Shown here piece after piece: positions 1 to 7,315 of a DNA stretch of 15,600 nt. Origin of the DNA: JBBSQE01 sp038258095. Its GTDB lineage: Bacteria; Actinomycetota; Thermoleophilia; Solirubrobacterales; 70-9. Location: positions 1 to 15,600 of the forward strand of contig JBBSQE010000058.1 of assembly GCA_038258095.1 (NCBI GenBank). The letters run 5' to 3'. A model generated the notes under the pieces. The model saw only the letters and a program-made list of their open reading frames with translations. It had not been told where the DNA came from and did no database searches. A program made the position numbers and the translations under genes. Within the stretch, counting starts at the first letter, position 1; every line of letters begins with the position of its first letter.

Positions 1-226
1 CCGCAAACTCCTGCGCGTGGCCGAGCTCCTCGGTGATGTCGGTCTTCAGCGACTCGATGATCTCCTGGGCGCGGACGCCGTCGGGATTGACCGAGTTCGT
101 GATGTAGCTGATCACGGTCTCGAGCTCCATCCAATACGCCTTCTGGAGTAGGCCGATGACCTCCTCGCGCTTTTCGGCGTTCTCCTCGGCGAGGATGCCT
201 TCGCCTGCGTTCACGTGTGTGGCCAT
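1..226 (-). CDS. Ferritin-like domain protein (5' part, cut by left edge)
   Basis: Only the first 75 residues lie in the window; the gene continues beyond the left edge. The ATG is at 226-224 on the minus strand, preceded by the good Shine-Dalgarno run AAAGGGG about six bases upstream. The visible part is helical, with the N-terminal helix pattern YWMELETVISYI (about residues 31-42) and then EELGHAQ (66-72). The Glu pair at 34/36 and the ExxH motif (E67, H70) are the usual di-iron ligands of ferritin-like four-helix bundles. Such proteins bind iron and may store it or detoxify peroxide. The second half, with the other pair of ligands, is not visible, so ferroxidase activity cannot be judged. 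It is transcribed divergently from corA. Bacterioferritin-related or Dps-like subfamilies are both possible. Confidence 0.75.
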   Translation of the reverse strand, partial: MATHVNAGEGILAEENAEKREEVIGLLQKAYWMELETVISYITNSVNPDGVRAQEIIESLKTDITEELGHAQEFA

Positions 227-263
227 CAGGACCCCTTTCAGTTCGAAGTTTGTGGTTGCCGCG

Positions 264-269
264 AACCTA
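264..269 (-). promoter_or_regulatory. Putative -10 box of the ferritin-like gene
   Basis: TAGGTT on the minus strand, preceded by TGC (extended -10 style). It would start the mRNA near 257 and leave a leader of about 30 bases that contains the AAAGGGG ribosome binding site. No convincing -35 is seen. This is the one minus-strand gene in the window that looks clearly leadered. Confidence 0.35.
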
Positions 270-368
270 GCACCGGTCTCCCGGCGGGCTCCTCGGACCC
301 GTACCCACCCTGGCGGGTTCCATGCGGGGGCAGGATGGGGCACCGGGGGTGAGAACCCCTTTGGCGCG

Positions 369-1346
369 ATGATCGTCGACTGCGCCCACTACCTGAACGG
401 CGTCCGCCAGCAGGAGCACAAGATCCCCCTCGAGGAGGCGGCGAGCTGTGCCCACGCCGAGGACGAGGGCTTCGTCTGGCTCGGGCTCGCCCAGCCGACC
501 GAAGCCGAGATGGAGGACGTCGCCGCGAAGTTCGGGCTCCACGAGCTCGCGGTCGAGGACGCCTCGCGAGCCCACCAGCGCCCGAAGATCGAGGACTACG
601 AGGACTCGTGGTTCATCGTGCTGAAGACCGCCCGCTACCACGACGACACCGAGACCGTTCACTTCGGCGAGATCGACATGTTCATCGGCTCCGGATACGT
701 CGTCACGGTGCGACACGGGGAGGGCACCGGGCTCGCGACCGCGCGTGACCGCCTCGAGGCGCGGCCTGACCTGCTGGGGGACGGGCCGGCGGCGGTGGTC
801 TGGGCCGTTCTCGACACCGTCGTCGACGCCTATCAGCCCGTCGTCGAGGGAATCGACGACGACATCGAGGAGGTCGAGACCTCCGTGTTCGCCCCCGACG
901 TCCCCGCCCCGACCGAGCGCATCTACTTCCTCAAGCGGGAGGTGATCGAGTTCCACCGGGCGGTGTTCCCGCTCCTGGCGCCGCTGGCGGCGCTCGAACA
1001 GGGCTCGTTCCCGGGCATGGGCGACCAGCTCCGCCGCTTCCTTCGCGACGTCGCCGATCACGCGCGGCGCGTGGACGAGACCGTCAACTCCCAGCGCGAG
1101 CTCCTCACCAGCGTCCTCGAGGCGAATCTCGCCCTCGTCAGCGTCAACCAGAACGAGGTCGTGAAGCAGATCTCCTCGGTCGCGGCGCTGATCGCGGTTC
1201 CGACCTTCATCGCCTCGATCTACGGGATGAACTTCGAGCACATGCCGGAGCTCTCCCACAGGGCGGGCTATCCGCTCGCCCTGCTCGCAATGTTCCTCTC
1301 GGTAGTGGTCCTCTTCCGCTTCTTCAGGCGCATCGACTGGCTCTAG
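369..1346 (+). CDS. corA: CorA-family magnesium/cobalt transport protein
   Basis: 325 residues. CorA proteins are homopentameric inner-membrane channels that take up Mg2+ and Co2+. The long N-terminal cytoplasmic part (1 to about 262) is acidic and has long predicted helices. The C-terminus holds two membrane helices (about 266-286 and 301-320) separated by the signature YGMNFEHMPE, with GMN at 286-288, and ends in a short basic tail (FRRIDWL). Length and layout match the family. The frame is open upstream to 156, but that stretch runs over the divergent ferritin-like gene and codes for a low-complexity Arg/Ser/Pro sequence, so I start at ATG 369. The only G-rich run (GGGGGTGAGA, 345-354) is about 15 bases from the ATG, too far for a good Shine-Dalgarno site. 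The gene is apparently monocistronic. Confidence 0.93.
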   Translation: MIVDCAHYLNGVRQQEHKIPLEEAASCAHAEDEGFVWLGLAQPTEAEMEDVAAKFGLHELAVEDASRAHQRPKIEDYEDSWFIVLKTARYHDDTETVHFGEIDMFIGSGYVVTVRHGEGTGLATARDRLEARPDLLGDGPAAVVWAVLDTVVDAYQPVVEGIDDDIEEVETSVFAPDVPAPTERIYFLKREVIEFHRAVFPLLAPLAALEQGSFPGMGDQLRRFLRDVADHARRVDETVNSQRELLTSVLEANLALVSVNQNEVVKQISSVAALIAVPTFIASIYGMNFEHMPELSHRAGYPLALLAMFLSVVVLFRFFRRIDWL

Positions 1347-1432
1347 CTCGGCAGCTCCCTCCGGCGCCATCGGCGGCCCACGACCCACATCACGTCAAGT
1401 ACCTATCCGGTAATCAACATGACCCCGGTCGC

Positions 1433-1438
1433 TACGCT
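1433..1438 (+). promoter_or_regulatory. Putative leaderless -10 box of ctaG
   Basis: TACGCT fits TANNNT and is followed by exactly six bases and then the GTG at 1445. Transcription would begin at or next to the start codon. There is no Shine-Dalgarno sequence, which agrees with a leaderless mRNA. No clear -35 box. Confidence 0.45.
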
Positions 1439-1444
1439 CGGTCG

Positions 1445-2359
1445 GTGACATTTCCGCTTGCACATGTCAGCGGAACGTTCGCGCCCATCGAGGCGCTTCC
1501 GCTCACCATCGCCGCGGCGCTCTACGCGAAGCGCGCGCTCACGCTCTCGGCGCGAGGCAGGCCCGTGCCGATCTGGCGGCAGATGTGCTTCGCGAGCGGC
1601 CTGCTGTTGATCAGCATTGCGCTTTTCTCGCCGATCGGGCACATCTCCGAGGAGTTGGTGCTGGCCCACATGGTCGAGCACCTGCTGATCGGCGACATCG
1701 CCGCTCTCCTCCTGGTCCTGGGTCTGACCGGGCCGCTGATCCAGCCGATCCTCGCCAACTCCGTCCTCTCTAGGCTGAAGTTTCTGGCGCTTCCCCAGGT
1801 CGCCCTGCCGCTATGGGCGATCCAGCTCTACGCGTGGCACATCCCGGCCCTCTATGACTCGGCCTACGGGACCGCGCCCGTGCATGCGCTCGAGCACACG
1901 TCCTTCATCTTCTTCGGTTGCCTGATGTGGATGCCCCTGATCGGCCCGCTGCCGATGCCGGCCTGGTGGACGAACGGCTGGCGCCTCGGCTACGCGATCG
2001 TGGTGCGCTTCACCGGGGTGATCCTCGGCAACATCTTCATGTGGTCGGGGACCGTCCTCTACCCGATCTACAAGCCCGGGGAGGACTACTGGCACATCTC
2101 TCCCCTCGGGGACCAGAGCACTGCCGGCGCGATCATGATGCTCGAGGGGACCTTCGTCGCGCTCGGCGTCTTCGCGTGGCTCTTCCTGCGCACGGCCAGC
2201 CAGGGCATCGAGAGCCAGCGCCTCCAGGACCTTGCTGATCAGCGTGGCGTCGTGCTCGACTCCGGCCGCACCGCTCGAGCGGTCGGGGCGGGCAGGGGAG
2301 CACTCCTCGAGGAGCGCCTGCGGGCGGCGGGAGGGCCGGATGACCCCGGCCCCGCATAA
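1445..2359 (+). CDS. ctaG: CtaG-type (caa3) cytochrome c oxidase assembly factor
   Basis: 304 residues, a multi-pass membrane protein of the Bacillus CtaG / caa3_CtaG family, required for formation of active caa3-type cytochrome oxidase, probably through copper delivery. This is not the unrelated Cox11-type CtaG. About seven hydrophobic segments lie between residues 15 and 248. Family hallmarks are visible: HMVEHLLIGD (H75, H79), WHIPALYD (H132) and HALEHTSF (H147, H151), the conserved histidines expected to bind metal. A soluble charged tail of about 55 residues follows the last helix. Translation starts at GTG 1445; no ATG start fits the homology. No oxidase subunit genes are in the window, so the target oxidase must be encoded elsewhere. 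The 3' end overlaps a small ORF by 20 bases. Confidence 0.88.
   Translation: MTFPLAHVSGTFAPIEALPLTIAAALYAKRALTLSARGRPVPIWRQMCFASGLLLISIALFSPIGHISEELVLAHMVEHLLIGDIAALLLVLGLTGPLIQPILANSVLSRLKFLALPQVALPLWAIQLYAWHIPALYDSAYGTAPVHALEHTSFIFFGCLMWMPLIGPLPMPAWWTNGWRLGYAIVVRFTGVILGNIFMWSGTVLYPIYKPGEDYWHISPLGDQSTAGAIMMLEGTFVALGVFAWLFLRTASQGIESQRLQDLADQRGVVLDSGRTARAVGAGRGALLEERLRAAGGPDDPGPA
2329..2335 (+). promoter_or_regulatory. Strong Shine-Dalgarno site for the small ORF at 2340
   Basis: GGGAGGG, containing GGAGG at 2330-2334, lies inside the end of ctaG, four to five bases before ATG 2340. It is among the best ribosome binding sites in the window and is what makes the following 55-codon ORF credible. 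It implies translation as the second cistron of the ctaG mRNA. Confidence 0.5.
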
Positions 2360-2507
2360 GCGCTCGCCGGGCCAAGGGTTCGAGCTCCGCTCCGCCGATC
2401 GTGCCAGGTCGTGGCTCGTGACCGGTCCGCTCGCCCGGGCAGCGGCCTTCGCACTCGAACTTTCGGCAGCGCTGCGGCGCTGGGCGGCGGGGCGGCGCCG
2501 GCGCTGA
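2340..2507 (+). CDS. Small hypothetical protein, 55 aa, coupled to ctaG
   Basis: A 55-residue ORF starting inside the last codons of ctaG (20-base overlap, different frame) with a near-ideal Shine-Dalgarno site. The N-terminal third is polar. After that come RARSWLVTGPLARAAAFALE (about residues 22-41), a hydrophobic or amphipathic helix of roughly 20 residues, and a strongly basic end finishing in four arginines. That pattern suggests a membrane-associated peptide with a cytoplasmic basic tail. I do not recognise the family with certainty. Position and coupling suggest a role with CtaG or the oxidase, but that is inference. The alternative is a chance ORF in GC-rich DNA; the ribosome binding site and the hydrophobic-then-basic layout argue against this. 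Confidence 0.5.
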   Translation: MTPAPHKRSPGQGFELRSADRARSWLVTGPLARAAAFALELSAALRRWAAGRRRR

Positions 2508-2517
2508 GGCGGCGGGT

Positions 2518-2538
2518 CGCGGACTGCGGATGTCCGCG
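2518..2538 (+). terminator. Hairpin between the ctaG operon and tig
   Basis: Perfect 7-bp arms CGCGGAC and GTCCGCG around the 7-base loop TGCGGAT, just after the small ORF and before the tig promoter. There is no T-tract, as is common for hairpin terminators in GC-rich actinobacteria. It could instead be an operator for tig. Confidence 0.45.
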
Positions 2539-2564
2539 GCCGGTGGTCGCCGACGGCGATTCTC

Positions 2565-2570
2565 TAGGGT
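2565..2570 (+). promoter_or_regulatory. Putative -10 box of tig
   Basis: TAGGGT fits TANNNT and lies nine bases before ATG 2580, so the mRNA would start within about three bases of the start codon. No Shine-Dalgarno sequence is present between them. Confidence 0.4.
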
Positions 2571-2579
2571 CCGCACCCA

Positions 2580-4106
2580 ATGGAGATCACAGTCACAGAC
2601 TTGCCCGACTCGCGCGTTCGCGTCGAGGCGGAGGTCCCCGGGCCCGCCGTCGACAAGCAGATGCAGCGGGCCGCGCGGGGTCTCGCGCGCGAGATGCGGA
2701 TGCCCGGATTTCGCAAGGGCAAGGCTCCGCCCTCGCTGGTGATCCAGCGGATCGGACGCGGTGCGGTGCTGGAGCAGGCGGTGCGCGACGCACTCCCCGA
2801 GTGGTACGAGCAGGCGCTCATCAAGTCGAACATCAACCCGATCGGCAGCCCCGACATCGAGGTCACCTCGACTCCCGAGGACGACGGCGACGCGCTCGGC
2901 TTCAAGTTCGAGATCGGCGTCAGGCCGCCGGCGAAGCTCGGCGAGTACAAGGGCCTCGAGGTCGGACGCGCCGGGGACGAGGTGCCGGATGACATCGTCG
3001 ATCGTGAGGTCGAGACGATCCGTGAGCAGGCGTCGCGGCTGGAGCCGGTGGAGCGCGCGGCTGCCATGGGCGACATCGCGATCATCGACTTCGTCGGCAA
3101 GATCGACGACGAGCCCTTCGAGGGGGGCGACGCCTCCGACTACAACCTCGAGCTCGGCTCGGACTCGCTGATCGAGGGCTTCGAGGAGCAGCTCGTCGGC
3201 GCTTCTGCGGGCTCCGAGGTGACCGTGAACGTCGCCTTCCCGGGTGACTACCGCGCCGAGCACCTGGCCGGACGGGACGCGGCCTTCGATGTGACGGTCA
3301 AGGAAGTTCGCGAGAAGATCCTTCCGGACCTCGATGACGACCTCGCCTCCGAGGCAACGGAGTTCGACACGCTCGACGACATGCGGGCCGACATCCGCGA
3401 GAAGCTCGCCGAGGCCGCCGAGCAGCGGATCGAGGAGGAGTTCCGCGTCGCCGCGGTTGACGCCGCGGTCGAAAACGCCGAGATCGAGATCCCGCAGGAG
3501 ATCATCGATGCACAGGCTGCCGAGCGGTGGGAACGGGTTGAGCGCCAGCTCGCCCAGCGCGGCATGGACGCGGCGACGTTCTTGCAGATGCAGGGCCGCA
3601 CCCGCGAGGACATGATCGAGGAGGCCAGGCCCGACGCGGCCCGCGAGTTGCGTCGTGAATCGGTGCTGAAGGCGATCGCCGAGGCCGAGGAGCTCGATGC
3701 CACCGAGGAGGAGATGCTCGAGGCGCTCCGGCACACCGCCGAGCACCATGAGCGCACGACCCCCGAGAAGCTTCTGGAGCGCGTCCGCCGCGAGGACCGC
3801 GAGCAGCTCGTCATCAACGACATCGTCGGCCGCAAGGCCGTAGACCTGGTCGCCGAGGCTGCAAAGCCCGTGCCGCTCTCCGAGGAGGAGACGCGGGCGA
3901 AGCTGTGGGCGACGGAAGGCCCGCAAGATCACGACCATGCGGCTCACGACCACGACCACGAGCGCTCCGACGGCCCCGCCGAGACCGAGGCCCAGCCTCA
4001 GGCCGAGGAGGCCGGCGGCGATCCGCAGGAGCTCACCCTTCCGGGCGATCCCGAGCCCCAGCCCGCTGAGCCGAGCAAGCTGTGGACGCCGGGCTCGGCC
4101 GACTGA
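2580..4106 (+). CDS. tig: Trigger factor, ribosome-associated chaperone and peptidyl-prolyl isomerase
   Basis: 508 residues, longer than the roughly 430-450 usual for the family. Trigger factor sits at the ribosomal exit tunnel and folds nascent chains. The N-terminal ribosome-binding domain carries the signature GFRKGKAP (43-50). An FKBP-type isomerase domain follows (about 163-243, from GDIAIIDFVGKI to FDVTVKEV), then the helical chaperone C-domain (about 250-430). The extra length is an acidic, proline- and glutamine-rich tail (about 445-508) containing a histidine cluster, H451, H453, H456, H458 and H460, alternating with Asp. KLW occurs at 441-443 and again near the end at 500-502. The start ATG 2580 fits both homology and the promoter. 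It is the first gene of the classical tig-clpP-clpX group, here separated from clpP by two genes. Confidence 0.95.
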   Translation: MEITVTDLPDSRVRVEAEVPGPAVDKQMQRAARGLAREMRMPGFRKGKAPPSLVIQRIGRGAVLEQAVRDALPEWYEQALIKSNINPIGSPDIEVTSTPEDDGDALGFKFEIGVRPPAKLGEYKGLEVGRAGDEVPDDIVDREVETIREQASRLEPVERAAAMGDIAIIDFVGKIDDEPFEGGDASDYNLELGSDSLIEGFEEQLVGASAGSEVTVNVAFPGDYRAEHLAGRDAAFDVTVKEVREKILPDLDDDLASEATEFDTLDDMRADIREKLAEAAEQRIEEEFRVAAVDAAVENAEIEIPQEIIDAQAAERWERVERQLAQRGMDAATFLQMQGRTREDMIEEARPDAARELRRESVLKAIAEAEELDATEEEMLEALRHTAEHHERTTPEKLLERVRREDREQLVINDIVGRKAVDLVAEAAKPVPLSEEETRAKLWATEGPQDHDHAAHDHDHERSDGPAETEAQPQAEEAGGDPQELTLPGDPEPQPAEPSKLWTPGSAD

Positions 4107-4125
4107 CGTTGGTGTGACTGCGGAG

Positions 4126-4157
4126 GTCGGCTACTACGACGGCGAGCCGTAGGCGAC
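4126..4157. terminator. Hairpin between convergent tig and molybdoenzyme genes
   Basis: Arms GTCGGCTAC (4126-4134) and GTAGGCGAC (4149-4157) pair with one mismatch over nine positions; the loop can add GG-CGAG-CC. It sits in the 56-base gap between two converging genes, where a bidirectional terminator is expected. No T-tract. Confidence 0.45.
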
Positions 4158-4162
4158 TCTCC

Positions 4163-6403
4163 TCAGACCGCCTCCGGCTCAACCGGGATGCCGTTGAGCA
4201 CGGCGTTGCCCGAGAGCGGGTCGACCAGATCAGAGGGGGAGAGGATGTTGGAGTTCTGGCCCGCGTGCTCGCGGGCCACCCTCAGCTCGACGCCGGCGCC
4301 GTCGTGGCCCCAACCGTGCGGGACGCTGACGACGCCGGGCATGACGTTCCCGGTGACCTCGACCCTGACCTCGATCTCACCCGCGCTCGATGCGATTCGC
4401 GCCGGCTCTGCGTCGACCAGTCCGAGGCGCTCGGCGTCATCGGGGTTCACGTGGGCGGTGCAGCGCTCCGGCCCGCTGACCAGCCGCGGCACGTTGTGCA
4501 TCCAGGAGTTGTTCGAGCGAAGCTGGCGGCGGCCCACGAGGACCATCTGGCCGTTCACGCGGCGGGCCTGAGCCGCCTCGAGCCGCGGGACATCGGCAAG
4601 GATCGGCTCGGGCGCCAACTCGACCTTGCCGCTCGACGTGCGGAGCATCTCCGGGATGCGGGGCTCCAGCGGGCCCATGTCGATCCCGTGGGGCTCGCCC
4701 TCGAGCCGCTCCAGCGTCAGGCCCTCCGGGTCCTCGCCGAAGCGGTCGCCGTAGGGGCCGGAGCGGATCATCAGGTCGAGGAGGCGTTCAGGACCGCGGC
4801 GGTCCGCCAGAGCGGCAGAGATCTCGGCCGGGTCGCGAGCCTCGAGCCTCGAGCCGGGCATCGCTATCTCGCGGCGGACGGCCTCACCGGCGACGAAGTC
4901 GTCGATCGCCTCGACGTCGGCGTTCGGCCCCTGTCCGGTGACGATGCCGGTCAGCCGCAGGAGCGTCTCCCATTCGTCGGGCAGCTCGGCGCTCTGGTCG
5001 AGCACCCGCGGAGAGTACCGGGCGATGTTGCGCACCGACAGTTGGTAGAAGGCGAGGTCGTAGTGGTGGTGGCGGAGTGGGGAGGGGCCGGGCAGGATCA
5101 CGTCGGCGTGGCGAGTCGTCTCGTTCACGTAGACATCGAGCGAGACCATGAAGTCGAGGGACCGCAGCGCGCGGTCGAGGCGGCCGGAGTCCGGCGTGGA
5201 GAGCGCCGGATTGCCCGCGACCGTGATCATCGCCCGTATCTGGCCATCGCCGGGCGTCTCGATCTCGTCGGCGAGCGTCGCGACGGGAAGTTCGCCGAAG
5301 GCCTCCGGCATGCCGCGCACACGGCTCGCCCAGCGCCCGGGCCTGAAGCCCTTGCCGCGACCGGGCTCGCCGCTCGAGTTGGACTGTCCGGCGGCGGCGC
5401 GAGGGAACATGGCGCCGCCGGGGCGGTCGAGGTTCCCGGTCAGCGTGTTGAGGACGTCGACGAGCCAGCTCGCGAGCGTCCCGAACTCCTGTGTCGTCGT
5501 GCCGATCCGGCCGTAGACAACGGCGCGCTCGGCGCCGGCCAGGTCCCGGGCCATGCGGCGAATCTCTTCCGCGGGGATGCCGGTTGCCCCAGTGGCGGTC
5601 TCGGGGGTGAAGGCCTGGGCGGCCTCGTGGACCTCATCGATTCCGGCCAGGTGGTGAGCGACGTCGCTGACGTCCACCAGCTCTTCCTCGAAGAGAACGT
5701 TGACCATGGCGAAGAGGAGGAGCGCGTCCGAGCCCGGCCGGATGAAGTGGTGCTCGTCAGCATCCTGAGCGGTGCGGCTGCGGCGCGGGTCGATCACCAC
5801 GACCTTACCGCCGCGATCGCGCACCGCCCGCAGACGGCCGCGGAAGTCGGGCGCGGTCATCAGGCTTCCGTTCGAGGCGAGCGGATTCGCGCCGAGGATC
5901 AGCATGTGGTCGGTCCGGTCGATGTCGGGAATCGGAATGGCAAGGCCGGAGCCGAACATGTGGGCTGAGGAGATCTGCTTGGGCATCTGGTCGACGGTCG
6001 TGGCGCTGTAGAGGTTCTTGGAGCCGAGCGCCTTGAGGAAGACGCGGCCGTAGAGCAGCAGGGAGATGTTGTGGGCGCCCGGGTTCCCGAGGTAGGCGCC
6101 GACCGAGTCGCGCCCGTGCTCCTCGAGGATCGGCGGAAGCCTCTCCGCGATCAGCGCGAAGGCCTCGTCCCAGGTGGCGGGCTCGAAGGTGCCATCTCGT
6201 TTGATCAACGGGGTGCGAACCCGGTCGGGATCGGTGTCGAGCGCGGCGATACTGGCCCCCTTCGGGCAGATGAAGCCCTTGCTGAAGACGTCATCGGCGT
6301 CGCCTCGGACCTTCGTCACCTGGTCGCCGGTCACCGTCAGCTCGAGCCCGCAGGTCGCCTCGCAGAGCGGGCACGTGGCGAAGCTCGTTTGGCTGTCGGT
6401 CAT
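4163..6403 (-). CDS. Molybdopterin-dependent oxidoreductase (formate dehydrogenase/BisC superfamily)
   Basis: 746 residues. The N-terminus binds a [4Fe-4S] cluster through C11, C14, C18 and C46 (CPLCEATC, then ICPKG). The central part is the molybdopterin oxidoreductase fold (about 60-560), with the dinucleotide-binding stretches LILGANPLASNG (168-179) and VVVIDPRRSRTAQDAD. The C-terminus is the molydop-binding beta-barrel domain (about 630-746, HGWGHDGAG region, ending PLSGNAVLNGIPVE). I start at ATG 6403; upstream in-frame sequence overlaps the divergent promoter and lacks homology. The region around the expected molybdenum ligand reads TTVDQMPKQ (135-143), with no Cys, Ser or selenocysteine; D138 is the best candidate. 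There is no twin-Arg signal, so it is probably cytoplasmic. No electron-transfer or membrane subunit gene is adjacent. The substrate is unknown. Confidence 0.9.
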   Translation of the reverse strand: MTDSQTSFATCPLCEATCGLELTVTGDQVTKVRGDADDVFSKGFICPKGASIAALDTDPDRVRTPLIKRDGTFEPATWDEAFALIAERLPPILEEHGRDSVGAYLGNPGAHNISLLLYGRVFLKALGSKNLYSATTVDQMPKQISSAHMFGSGLAIPIPDIDRTDHMLILGANPLASNGSLMTAPDFRGRLRAVRDRGGKVVVIDPRRSRTAQDADEHHFIRPGSDALLLFAMVNVLFEEELVDVSDVAHHLAGIDEVHEAAQAFTPETATGATGIPAEEIRRMARDLAGAERAVVYGRIGTTTQEFGTLASWLVDVLNTLTGNLDRPGGAMFPRAAAGQSNSSGEPGRGKGFRPGRWASRVRGMPEAFGELPVATLADEIETPGDGQIRAMITVAGNPALSTPDSGRLDRALRSLDFMVSLDVYVNETTRHADVILPGPSPLRHHHYDLAFYQLSVRNIARYSPRVLDQSAELPDEWETLLRLTGIVTGQGPNADVEAIDDFVAGEAVRREIAMPGSRLEARDPAEISAALADRRGPERLLDLMIRSGPYGDRFGEDPEGLTLERLEGEPHGIDMGPLEPRIPEMLRTSSGKVELAPEPILADVPRLEAAQARRVNGQMVLVGRRQLRSNNSWMHNVPRLVSGPERCTAHVNPDDAERLGLVDAEPARIASSAGEIEVRVEVTGNVMPGVVSVPHGWGHDGAGVELRVAREHAGQNSNILSPSDLVDPLSGNAVLNGIPVEPEAV

Positions 6404-6409
6404 GGAGCG

Positions 6410-6415
6410 ATCGTA
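6410..6415 (-). promoter_or_regulatory. Putative leaderless -10 box of the molybdoenzyme gene
   Basis: TACGAT on the minus strand, followed by six bases and then ATG 6403. No Shine-Dalgarno sequence. It lies in the roughly 90-base divergent promoter region shared with the plus-strand gene at 6493. Confidence 0.5.
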
Positions 6416-6479
6416 TCGGCCCCCCCAACCGAGCGCCTCCCGCGCCGAGACGCTGGTTTCGGGCCGCTTGGGCGCCGGG

Positions 6480-6485
6480 TACCTT
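6480..6485 (+). promoter_or_regulatory. Putative leaderless -10 box of the proline-rich membrane protein gene
   Basis: TACCTT followed by seven bases and then ATG 6493; an in-frame GTG lies one codon earlier at 6490. The spacing favours ATG 6493 as the start of both mRNA and protein. Confidence 0.45.
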
Positions 6486-6492
6486 GTAGGTG

Positions 6493-7278
6493 ATGGATCC
6501 CGCTGAGACAGACACCTCACAGGAAGCGAGGGCTTCCAACTCGGCTACCCCTCCTTCGATTGTCGAGGCGCCCGGTCCGGAAGCGATCCACACACCACCT
6601 GCCGAGACTGCTGCCGCCCCGAAGACGGCACCGGAGGAGCCCGTCACGGCGAAGGAAGAACCGAAGGTGCCATCCAAGACCGCGCCCAAGCAGACATCCG
6701 AAACTGCGCCGGAGGGGTCCACGGAGACCGCGCCCAAGGAATCATCGGAAGCCCCACCGGAAAGCCCAACCGAGGCTGGAACGCCACCGCCACCCCCGGT
6801 GCCGGGCTGGATGCACCAGTCCGCCCGCTGGTCGTCCTTTCACATCGGCGCCTCGGCGCGCAGGATCTGGGGCCGTCCCGGCGCCCCGTCCGTGCTGTTC
6901 GGCGCCGCGCTGATCCTGGCCGGCGCGCTCCTGGACGGGATCTCGGCGATTCGTGTCCCGATGATCGCGGTCGGCGTGATCCTCTTCGTCCTTGGGATCC
7001 TTGGCCCGCGACTGAGGATGCGCTTCGGGCTGCGACTCGAAGAGGAGGGACTCGACGTCTCGATGCAGCTCGGCATCGCCGCGCGGCCCGCGTATGAGAG
7101 CGATCCGAAGCCCCCCGCCCTGCCCCCACCGGCGGAGCCCCACCCCGTGGATCGCGACGACAAGGCGCCCGTCGAGGGGGCTCCCGAGGTGCTGGAGTCC
7201 ACGGCGGAGACGATCGCCTTCGACGCCGAGCCGATCCGCGCCGCGGCCATCAAGGCCGAGCGCAACCCCCGCGCCTGA
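6493..7278 (+). CDS. Hypothetical proline-rich protein with two membrane helices
   Basis: 261 residues from ATG 6493 (262 if GTG 6490 is used). I do not recognise the family. Three parts are visible. The first is an N-terminal disordered region of about 105 residues rich in Pro, Glu, Thr, Ser and Ala, with degenerate repeats around (S/T)ETAP and KTAP (about 38-95) and a PPPPPVP run near residue 100. The second is a short Trp-containing segment followed by two hydrophobic helices (about 133-149 and 156-172) joined by a short turn. The third is a C-terminal soluble region (175-261), acidic and proline-rich. Both tails would lie on the same side of the membrane. The N-terminal part has more A/T-ending codons than its neighbours. 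It lies divergently from the molybdoenzyme gene and 52 bases before clpP, but clpP has its own promoter signal. Function unknown. Confidence 0.7.
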   Translation: MDPAETDTSQEARASNSATPPSIVEAPGPEAIHTPPAETAAAPKTAPEEPVTAKEEPKVPSKTAPKQTSETAPEGSTETAPKESSEAPPESPTEAGTPPPPPVPGWMHQSARWSSFHIGASARRIWGRPGAPSVLFGAALILAGALLDGISAIRVPMIAVGVILFVLGILGPRLRMRFGLRLEEEGLDVSMQLGIAARPAYESDPKPPALPPPAEPHPVDRDDKAPVEGAPEVLESTAETIAFDAEPIRAAAIKAERNPRA

Positions 7279-7315
7279 GGGCCTCCCGCGGGTCACGGTC
7301 CCGCCGAAGGGCTTC

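Noticed and set aside
156..368. Upstream extension of CorA in the same frame
   Set aside because: It runs through the ferritin-like gene on the other strand, lacks CorA homology and has no start signal; the conserved protein begins at 369.
2378..2400. GGGTTCGAGCTCC, resembling a tRNA T-arm
   Set aside because: The T-stem does not pair correctly, no anticodon or D arm is present upstream, and the sequence lies inside the 55-residue ORF.
2133..3959. Long open frame (608 codons) antisense to tig
   Set aside because: It is the mirror of a clear trigger factor gene in GC-rich DNA and its translation is Leu/Arg/Asp/Val-rich with no recognisable domain. The same applies to long antisense frames over corA, the molybdoenzyme gene (4265-5968) and clpX (13322-14797).
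5960..6010. Selenocysteine codon in the molybdoenzyme
   Set aside because: There is no in-frame TGA near the active site; the ligand region reads through as TTVDQMPK.
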